Assembly (NCBI GenBank): GCA_018857735.1
Contig: JABMCL010003054.1
Span: 560,001 to 624,000 of the forward strand
Source of the DNA: Alviniconcha marisindica
Taxonomy: Eukaryota; Mollusca; Gastropoda; Provannidae
Reading direction: 5' to 3'
DNA: 64,000 nucleotides
The notes below the pieces were generated by a model, which worked only from the letters and a program-made list of their open reading frames with translations, was not told where the DNA came from and ran no database searches. Shown one piece after another: positions 56,143 to 64,000 of this stretch; the first letter of the stretch is position 1; each line of letters starts with the position of its first letter. The translations under genes were made by a program, and so were the position numbers.

Positions 56143-56490
56143 TATATAACATTTTTTAATTTTATATTGTGTCTGTCCATTCCTTTTTCTTTTTTTTCTT
56201 TAACATGGTATCAGTAAATTAGATGGACTGGTCGACGATACCAGCATTTCCTAGCCTTATGTGCTCTTTTAACAGGGGTGATATTGAAGGGCCTAACTCT
56301 TCGAAAATTTGTGTATGTATGTTTTATGTTTGCGAACGGACTGGGTTTGTAGATTGATTTGACAGAGAGTTGATATATATATGTGAGAAGAGTTTAGAAA
56401 TGTGTATTTGCTTATGACCTGAGTTTGACTGTCCTGAGGTGTCCCTGTGTGGTTGACAGGACATTAAAATCTGATTACTACTACGACTCC
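56143..56490 (+). repeat. Dispersed repeat family E
   Basis: TATATAACATTTTTTAATTT, CTAGCCTTATGTGCTCTTTT, AACTCTTCGAAAATTTGTGT, GACCTGAGTTTGACTGTCCT and GACAGGACATTAAAATC, ending in a TAC run, are repeated at 63,310-63,665. The 3' ATTAAAAT-plus-microsatellite end is typical of a SINE or LINE tail. Confidence 0.85.
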
Positions 56491-57200
56491 ACTCACTGAG
56501 CAGACTCACTGCACTCTTGTCGCCATGAGTGCTTTTCATAGCGCATTTTTTAATATAATAATTATAATAATTCTTACAAAGCGCTGTTCTCTAACCAGAG
56601 TTAAACTCACTGTGCTGTACAAATGCCTTATGACAAAAACTACACTAACATACATTTCTAACAAACAGAATCTATCGCCTATCAAACAATAACCATGTTA
56701 CGCACACACACACACACACGCCAAGTGACATGCACACACCAATCTCCGCTCATCCACTCAGATACAAAAATTAGTAAATAATCAACACTCTTTCCTAGAT
56801 CTCTCATGCTCCTCCCCCCCCCTCCCCCCCCACCCCCATTCATGTGCATCCGTCTTCATTCAGCAGCCACACACAGACCCACCTTTTTTCAGACAAAGTA
56901 CTAGATTCTACCGGAAAGCCTGGGTACACAAGAAGGTTTTTAGATGAGATTTAAACTGGGATAATGTTGGTACATTTCTTGGACTGGCCGGCAAGTCGTG
57001 CACTTACAGAGCTGTTACATGGCTGGATGGTTGCGTGGTGTACCCAGAATGTGCGCCGAGAAAACAGCAGTTCTACATGACGCCAGCCAATAACGGCCGA
57101 ACAGCACTGTAAACACACCACTTTGGTGGATATTCAGAACAAACTATGACAGTCACTCATTTTAGAATCCCATGCAACAAGAGCGCAGTGAATCTGCTTG
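56491..57200 (-). mobile_element. SINE family A-related fragments
   Basis: Two GCGC-type left ends (about 56,490-56,550 and 56,555-56,630) and pieces such as CACCACTTTGGTGGATATTC near 57,115 share text with the 50,785 and 62,205 SINEs in broken order. Internal CA and poly-C tracts (56,701-56,720, 56,815-56,836) interrupt them. Confidence 0.5.
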
Positions 57201-57261
57201 AGAGCAAAGACTAGTGCTATATCAAAGCAATCAGTTAATTACTTATATATATATATATATA

Positions 57262-57365
57262 TGTGAGCCGGTTTGGCCTAGTGGTAAGGCGTTAGGCTGG
57301 TAAGCGGAAGGACCTCGGTTCGATGCTGCTTTGGCTCTCCTTTCTCTTCAAAAATGATCACACAT
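57262..57365 (+). mobile_element. tRNA-derived SINE (family B), truncated
   Basis: GTGAGCCGGTTTGGCCTAGT, GGTAAGGCGTTAGGCTGGTA, GGACCTCGGTTCGATGCTGC, then TTTGGCTCTCCTTTCTCTTC. The body is cut off. It is preceded by a TA run. Confidence 0.85.
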
Positions 57366-57599
57366 GCAGTTCGTTTCCTGAAAAATGGGTGTACCACCAC
57401 CATAAGCAGAGGAGCGCAGAAGAAGAAGGAGGAAGTTTATCCCATTGGTTGAGAGAGTGTCACAAAGTGTGGGAATTCCATTCATGGATTGATTGAAAAC
57501 AGATTTAGGGGTTAATAGCCCTTTGTTAAAATAAGAAGTTGAAGTTTTGTCTTACTGTTTATGTCCACCAGATAACGAAGCAGAAGAATTGAATGAGGA

Positions 57600-58340
57600 C
57601 TGTCCTGTGGTTTCAAGTGTTTGACGCTTGTCGGCCCAGTCTCTCCATGGTCTACAGCTCTGATGCCTGTCAACCCAATCTCTCCATGGTCTACAGAGTT
57701 CAATGCCTGTCAACCCAATCTCTCCATGGTCTACAACATTTGATGGTCGTTGACCCAATATCCCCATGGTCTACAGCATCTGATGCCTGTCGACCCAATC
57801 TCTCCATGGTCTACAGCTTTTGACACTTGTCAACCCAATCTCCCCATGGTCTACAGTGTTTGATGGTTGTTGATCCGATCTTTCCATGGTCTACGGTGTA
57901 TGATGGTTGTTGACCCAATATCTCCATGGTCTACAGCATCTGATGCCTGTCAACCCAATCTCTCCATGATCTACAGTGCTCAATGCCTGTCAACCCAATC
58001 TCTATGGTGTGCAGTGTTTGACACGCGTCAGCCCAGTCTCTCCATAGCCTACAGTGTCTGATGTCTTCTGTCAACTCGCTCTCTCCATGGTCTACAGTGA
58101 GGCCTGTCAACCCAATCTCTCCATGGTCTACAGTGTTTGATGGTTGTCGACCCAATCTTTCCAGTCTACTGTGTCCAGTGGTTGTCAGCTTTGATGTTTG
58201 TTGACCTAATCGCTTTGGACTACAGTGCTTGGTGCATATGGGCCCAATCTTTCGGTGGTCTACAGTGCTTGATGCGTGTAGACCCAATCTTTCCATGGTC
58301 TACATACAGTGCTTGATGGTTGTCGTCAACAGTGTTATCA
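57600..58340. repeat. ~40-bp minisatellite
   Basis: About 17 copies of TGTCAACCCAATCTCTCCAT, GGTCTACAGTGTTTGATGCC with variable length. It lies 1.5 kb after the caspase stop. Confidence 0.9.
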
Positions 58341-58811
58341 CCATAATCATGGTCATCGTCATCAGGGGTTCAGGCAGACAATGTCCCATTTACAAGCTGC
58401 ATCTGTACATCAGCAGCCAGTTAAATGTGACCCTACCTTCCAAAATGAGTCACACTGATACTGTTTGTGATTTTTCAGATATTTGTATCACAGTAGAGAG
58501 CACAGCATTCTCTTTAAAATGATCAAAATCGGTTCTCTGGTCTTGTTATTATAACAGTTTGAAGTCACAACCACCACAGCATCTCATTCTGAGAAATTGG
58601 CAAACAATGTTTTCAGCATAATTATAATTATAATAATAATGGAAATTTGTAAAGCGCCTACCCTGCGGCTCAAAGCGCTGAACAAGCATAGTATGACACA
58701 CATAATGTCCATCGAGATGGAAATGTTATCAGCAATAAAAATGTATATGAGAAAAAAAGAAAAAGCTAACACATGTAGGTAAGGGTTCAAATGTAACACA
58801 ATGCAAAAGAT

Positions 58812-58847
<36 letters not shown>

Positions 58848-59088
58848 TGTCCTTAGCAACAAACAGATGCTTGCTTCAAACAACCTTCGGTAATATTTCT
58901 AAACATGTTTTATGCATAAGCAGTACAATGTGTGATGCAAAAAAGACCAGGGAATCGGATTTTGCTGAAAACCCCAAATCTAAAAAAATAGAAGTTCCCT
59001 TTAAAAATAAACCACAGTGAGAAAGTGACCTAGTTTCCATCCAAATCATTTCAAAAGGCAGGGTCACAAATCTGAACAGACTTGGTGT
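58341..59088. other. Non-coding with (AAT)n/GCGC scrap and (CA)n
   Basis: A GCGCCTACCCTGCGGCTCAA scrap after (TAA)n at 58,618-58,690 and a CA run at about 58,812-58,842. No gene seen. Confidence 0.5.
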
Positions 59089-59092
59089 TTAA

Positions 59093-59318
59093 CCCTTTCA
59101 CTGCCATCGTCTCTTGAAAACAACCTGTAAAAGTGAGAAATTTGAAACCCTTAAGGCTTTTTGTTTTCTTTTTCGCACTTGCATGCGAAAGGATTTTCAC
59201 CACAACACATGACATAGCATTGAAAGTAGATGTTTTATAGGACCGAAAAATGTACTGTTTGCTGGCACGTCCTGCATCATTCAGCTCGGAAATTTTAAAT
59301 GCTGGGGCAGTGAAGGGG
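59093..59318. mobile_element. 226-bp piggyBac-like MITE with TTAA target site
   Basis: TTAA at 59,089-59,092 and 59,319-59,322 flank inverted ends CCCTTTCACTGCC and GGCAGTGAAGGGG (12 of 13 match). No coding sequence. Its ends differ from those of the 7,735 element, so it is another subfamily. Confidence 0.8.
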
Positions 59319-59322
59319 TTAA

Positions 59323-59984
59323 CACTTTGTCCAGATGATGTGATACTATTGAGAATGATGGGGTTTGTTTTTCTGTGATGTTTTCATAATACCATACTGA
59401 ACCAAACTGATGTTAAAAAAAAAATGAAGAAGAGAGAAATGTTTTGTGTGTGAACTGTTGTCAGCAAAGAACTGTACCTGGTGTTCACAGACCACTGTGC
59501 TATTGACAGTAACTTGATTTGATAAAAGTAGACTTGTTATGATTATTAACCAAAGAAAAAACTAAGACATGTTTGATGATTTTTTTGTTGTGTTCCTTTT
59601 CTGTTAGTTCTTTTATGAAGATTTTTTTATATTTTTTTTTTGCAAATGAGAAATTATTTTGAAATCCTTGGCTGATTTGTTCGAAGGGTGTACAGTGGAT
59701 GTATTTAATTTTTACAATTTGGCAACACTTTTTGTTGTTGACATTCCTGTTAAAAAATGATAATTTTTGTTTGTTTGTTTGTTTTTAACAATTTCTTGTG
59801 TGTAAGATTTTTGGTTTGATATCTGTATAATTACTTTGTACATTTTGTTGTTGTAATTTTATGTGTGCAAGAGTTTGTTTTACTTTCTGCGTGACTGGTT
59901 TGTGGAGTTAAATGGGAACCACATCCAACTCCAAGGCAGCAGGCTGGCCTGAAAATGTACAGAGTGGGCAGGTATTTTACCTGA
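59323..59984. other. Non-coding, no gene seen
   Basis: T-rich sequence with short homopolymers only. Confidence 0.45.
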
Positions 59985-60455
59985 TGCCAGCTTGGCATGA
60001 GTGAACTTTGGCTTTGGAAATTGCATGATGCAAGCTTGCATGAGTTAACTCGGGCATGGAAATATGCATGGTGCAAGCTTGCCTGAGTAAACTTTGGCAC
60101 GGGAAGGTGCATAGTGCAAGCTTGCCATGAGTAAACTTAGGTGTGGGAAGGTGCATGATGCAAGCTTGCCGTGAGTAAAGTTAGGCATGGGATGGTGCAA
60201 GCTTGCCATGAGTAAACTTAGGTGTGGAAAGGTGCATGATGCAAGCTTGCCATGAGTAAACTTTGGCAAGGGAAGGTGCGTGATGAAAGCTTGCTGTGAG
60301 TCATCTCAGGCATGGGAAGGTGCGTGGCGCAGGTTTGCCATGAGTAAACTTTGGCATGGGAAGCTGCATGGTTCAAGCTTGCCATGAGTAAACTTTTGGT
60401 AATGGAAGCTGCGTGATACCAGCTTGGCATGAGTAAACTTAGGTACTGAAAGCTG
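59985..60455. repeat. ~43-45-bp minisatellite
   Basis: About 10 copies of TGCAAGCTTGCCATGAGTAA, ACTTTGGCATGGGAAGGTGC. It reads as a repetitive His/Ser frame on the minus strand. Confidence 0.9.
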
Positions 60456-60539
60456 CATTGTACTCTTTATGCCATTGGCACCTCCAAGTTTTCGTCTGAG
60501 CCACTGAGCCTTAGCATTAATTGTACAATGAGGTAGCCC

Positions 60540-61905
60540 TGTGGGCTGTATTATCTGGTGTAACTCCGTAACTTGGACGCTAGGTCTGACCTTAGGAAAG
60601 TGCTTAAGGCTACAGCTGGTCTTGACTCTGGGTGTAACCATGTGGAAGTGCCTAAGGCTACAGCTGGTCTTGACTCTGGGTGTAACCATATGGAAGTGCC
60701 TAAGGCTACAGCTGGTCTTGACTCTGGGTGTAACCATATGGAAGTGCCTAAGGCTACAGCTGGTCTTGACTCTGGGTGTAACCATATGGAAGTGCCTAAG
60801 GCTACAGCTGGTCTTGACTCTGGGTGTAACCATATGGAAGTGCCTAAGGCTACAGCTGGTCTTGACTCTGGGTGTAACCATATGGAAGTGCCTAAGGCTA
60901 CAGCTGGTCTTGACTCTGGGCGTAACCATATGGAAGTGCCTAAGGCTACAGCTGGTCTTGACTCTGGGTGTAACCATATGGAAGTGCCTAAGGCTACAGC
61001 TGGTCTTGACTCTGGGTGTAACCATATGGAAGTGCCTAAGGCTACAGCTGGTCTTGACTTTGGGTCTAACCTCAGGGCAATGCTTTAGGATACAGTTCAT
61101 CTTGACACTGGGTCTAACCTTTGGCGAAGTGCTTGTGGCTACAGCTTGTCTTGACTCTGGGTCTAACCTTTGGGGAAGTGCTTGAGGCTGCAGCTTGTCT
61201 TGACTTTGGGTCTAACCTTTGGGGAAGTGCTTGTGGCTACAGCTTGTCTTGACTCTGGGTCTAACCTTGGGGAAGTGCTTGAGGCTACAGCTTGTCTTGA
61301 TTGGGCTTGACCTTGGGGAAGAACTTGAGGCTACAGCTTGTCTTGACTCCAGGTCTGACCTTGGAGAAGTGCTTAAGGCTACAGCTTGTCTTGGCTGTGG
61401 GTCTAACCTGGGGGAAGAACTTGAGGCTGCAGCTTGTCTCGACTCTGGGTCTAACCTTGGGGAAGTGCTTAAGGCTACAGCTCGTCTTGACTCTGGGCGT
61501 AACCTGGGGGAAGTGCTTGAGGTGACAGCTTGTCTGGACTTTGGGTCTAACCTTGGGGAAGTGCTTAAGGCTACAGCTTGTCTTGACTCTGGGCGTAACC
61601 ATGTGGCAGCGCTTAAGGCTACAGCTCGTCTTGGTTCTGGGTCTGATCTGGGGGAAGTGCGTAAGGCTACAGCTTGTCTTGACTCTGGGTCTAACCTCAG
61701 GGCAGTGCCTGAGGCAACAGCTTGTTTCGACTCTGGATCTAACCTTGGAGAAGTGCTTATGGCTACAGCTCATCTTGACTCTTGGTCTAACCTTGGGGAA
61801 GAACTTGAGGCTACAGCTCATCTCAGCTCTGGATCTAACCCTACAGCTTGTCTCAAATCTGGGTCTAACTTTGGGGAAGTGCTTGAGGCTACAGCTGGTC
61901 TATTT
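60540..61905. repeat. 48-bp minisatellite, homogeneous core and diverged flank
   Basis: The unit CTGGTCTTGACTCTGGGTGT, AACCATATGGAAGTGCCTAAGGCTACAG is nearly identical in about 9-10 copies from 60,610 to 61,065, then diverges (CTTGGGGAAGTGCTTGAGGC types) to 61,905. The 48-bp period keeps frames of up to 264 codons open on both strands. These are not credible genes. Confidence 0.95.
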
Positions 61906-62204
61906 GCCCTTTATGTTTCAGCTGTCATGGATTAATGTGCATCAGTCTGAATGTGTTACCGTGTGACTGCGAAGGAGAGGTAGGTGCTGCGTTGATGCCA
62001 TCTGATGTGTTCTGTCCTGCAGCGTGCAGTCGCAGTGCGGTGTTTCTGGAGGTGCAGGCAAACCTCATGATGATCACCCTTTGCGTTGATGAGATTTAAC
62101 GGTTTGACAGAGTGTTAAAAAAAAAACCCACCTCTCACTACTTACTCCTCATCATGATGCTGTGGACAGTGAAGATGCAAAATGCTGTGCTTGCTGCCCA
62201 TTGT

Positions 62205-62695
62205 TAATTGTTGTTGTTGATCACTTTTATATGGCGCTTTTCTCCACTCTTGATCAAGCGGACTCACTGCACTTGCAAGTGATTCGACATGCGTGAATAG
62301 CCTTTTTTATGGGTTTTTTTTTTTAAATATTCACCGAAGTGGTGTACATACAGCACTTGCATGGCTGGTGCCACATGAAACTGCTGCCATCTTGGTGTGT
62401 TCTGTGTACACCATACAACCATGCACCATGTCACTTCATGCAAAACCACATACGTAAAGTGCATGCATGTTTAGCTGTAACCTGCCACCTGCACTTTTGG
62501 CAGAATGACTGGGATCTTTTACGTGATACTGCGGTAACATGGGGGTGGAACGGATACCGAAATAAGAGTCAGCACAGAAAGTCAACCCTGGAGAAGAAAA
62601 TTATCCCACCGCTCCTGCAGGGATTCGAACCTGCGACCTTTTAATCACGAGTCCGGTGCTCTAACCACCGAGCTATCCCCGCTCCCCTAAATCAG
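62205..62695 (-). mobile_element. tRNA-derived SINE (family A), full length and well preserved
   Basis: On the minus strand the head reads GGGGATAGCTCGGTGGTTAG (box A) and GGTCGCAGGTTCGAATCCC (box B) at about 62,605-62,693. The body includes the complement of TGGCAGAATGACTGGGATCT and TTCTGTGTACACCATACAAC, and the left end TTTTATATGGCGCTTTTCTC. Both Pol III boxes are intact, which makes this the best candidate here for a recently active copy. Confidence 0.9.
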
Positions 62696-63309
62696 GTTAC
62701 CTTTGTTTGCTGTTTTAACCAGTGACACCTTTGTTTGCTTTTCTACTTTAATTTTAAAGGGGACCCGGAGCCAAGAAGCATCAGAGGCCCCATCAGTAGG
62801 AATGGAATACAGCTTCTATTCCCTTTTTTTTTTGCAGCATAACAAATTATTTGATTGAAATTTATATATATATATATATATACAAACGTAAAAAAACACA
62901 TTTTCAGGACGTTGGAAAAAGGTCAGAAAGAGTAGTTACTGCAGAAAGAAAAAATGAGATATGCAGAGAGAGAAAACTTTTTTTGTTTTGGGGTTGAGGA
63001 GGGGCAGTGGGTTCAGGTTTTTTTCTGCATGTATTTGGGGGGATGTCTGATGTCCCCCTCCGGATTGAAATGTCAGGGCTGTCATTTGATTCCCCTTTCC
63101 TATCTCCTCTCTTGTTTTTTTCTGCCTAGTCCTCTTGCTCTTTCTGTCTTGTCATTTTTCTGCTGATGGTCCATTCTCCTGACTTTTTTTCCAGAAAACT
63201 CTCAAATATTTTTCTTTAAAGGTTAGGCTTTTTGTGTGGCTCTTGTTAAGCAGCTAGGAGATGGTAGGTGGTAGGTGCAGCTTGCTGCCATATGGCACTG
63301 GTATTATGC
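62696..63309. other. Non-coding, no gene seen
   Basis: Contains a TA run at about 62,864-62,882 and T-rich tracts. Confidence 0.45.
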
Positions 63310-63665
63310 ATTTATGTAACATTTTTTAATTTAATGTTGTTTGTCCATCCCTTTTTTATATTTTTCTTAACCTGGTATCAATAAATTAGACGGAATGGTC
63401 AACGATACCAACATGTCCTAGCCTTATGTGCTCTTTTAACAGGGGTAATATTGAAGGGACTAACTCTTCGAAAATTTGTGTCTGATGTATGTATGTTTTA
63501 TGTTTGCGAAGTGGTTGGTTTTGTAGACTGACTTGAGAGAGGGTTGATATATATGTGAGAAGAGTTTAGAAATGTGTATTTGCTTATGACCTGAGTTTGA
63601 CTGTCCTGAGGTGACCCTGTGTGGTTGACAGGACATTAAAATCCAATTACTACTGCTACTACACC
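63310..63665 (+). repeat. Dispersed repeat family E
   Basis: Second copy of the 56,143-56,490 repeat in the same orientation, with the same ATTAAAATC and TACTAC end. A poly-C tract follows (63,667-63,690). Confidence 0.85.
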
Positions 63666-64000
63666 CTACCCCCCCTCCACCCCCCCCCCCTTTTGGAGGT
63701 TTGCCTGCGTCTGGAGATACATTGTTTTCTGCATAACCGTCCAGTAAAGTGAAGAGAGCAAAACAAACATTCACTGCCAGATTTTGCTACAAAATAATAT
63801 ATACAGATATAATAATTATAACATCACCATGTTTGTACTACAGCATTCTCGTTTTTACTGCTGTGTGTTTGTTCTTAATGCCGGATGGTTCTCCTTGCCG
63901 TCCAACTTCAGCCCTTGTGAACCATCTTTATGCTTCGAGGGAAATATGCTTTCACGTGCACTGGGCTGTCTAAAAATCAGTGTAGATTTAGATGAAGTTG
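63666..64000. other. Window end, no gene seen
   Basis: Poly-C, then unique-looking sequence. No exon signal that I can support. Confidence 0.4.

Noticed and set aside
60306..61935. Several frames of 140-264 codons
   Set aside because: Translations of the 48-bp minisatellite on both strands, without any non-repetitive domain or start context.
62605..62693. Possible tRNA gene on the minus strand
   Set aside because: The cloverleaf head is continuous with a SINE body repeated elsewhere, and the anticodon arm does not pair well. The heads at 6,480, 21,571, 24,340, 51,165 and 57,262 are likewise SINEs.

Overview
This is a window of an intron-rich animal nuclear genome. The protein-coding content is metazoan: a scavenger decapping enzyme, a 14-3-3 protein, a GDP-fucose-type nucleotide-sugar transporter and a CARD-containing initiator caspase. 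Large introns, CR1-like LINE remnants, tRNA-headed SINEs, TTAA-flanked and other MITEs and very abundant minisatellites suggest a marine invertebrate, most likely a mollusc. That placement is an inference from gene and repeat style, not from a diagnostic marker.

Layout. Positions 1-1,460 hold a (CT)n tract and a 22-bp minisatellite. Positions 1,461-6,431 (+) are a complete four-exon DCPS gene (325 aa) that starts inside a perfect TISU element; its introns hold a dead LINE and minisatellites. Positions 6,470-9,000 hold a SINE, a dispersed repeat and a 1.26-kb TTAA-flanked piggyBac-like element. Positions 15,985-16,752 (-) are a 255-aa 14-3-3 protein in one uninterrupted reading frame, with about 5.9 kb of non-coding sequence downstream that may be a long 3' UTR. 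Positions 20,345-21,830 hold a degraded LINE and a SINE. Positions 23,630-26,408 (+) are a two-exon SLC35C1-like transporter (350 aa) with an overlapping upstream ORF. From 26,400 to 37,700 I see no gene, only repeats, including two MITEs with 6-bp target-site duplications. From 41,547 to 56,084 (+) lies a CARD initiator caspase gene with eight recognisable coding exons. After it come minisatellites, SINEs and a small TTAA MITE up to 64,000.

The most unusual structure is the caspase locus. Six independent minisatellite families sit directly against its exons (before exon 1, after exon 4, before exon 5, before and after exon 7, before the terminal exon). In at least three of them the repeat unit contains a copy of the adjoining splice junction or a sequence that looks like one. 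The exon that should encode the small-subunit substrate pocket (SWRN/GSWF region) cannot be found between exon 7 and the terminal exon. The repeat array in that interval has many small indels from about 54,200, so either the assembly lost the exon or the gene is broken.

The four genes have unrelated jobs (cap scavenging after 3'-5' mRNA decay, phosphoserine adaptor, Golgi GDP-fucose import, apoptosis initiation), and nothing suggests a functional cluster.
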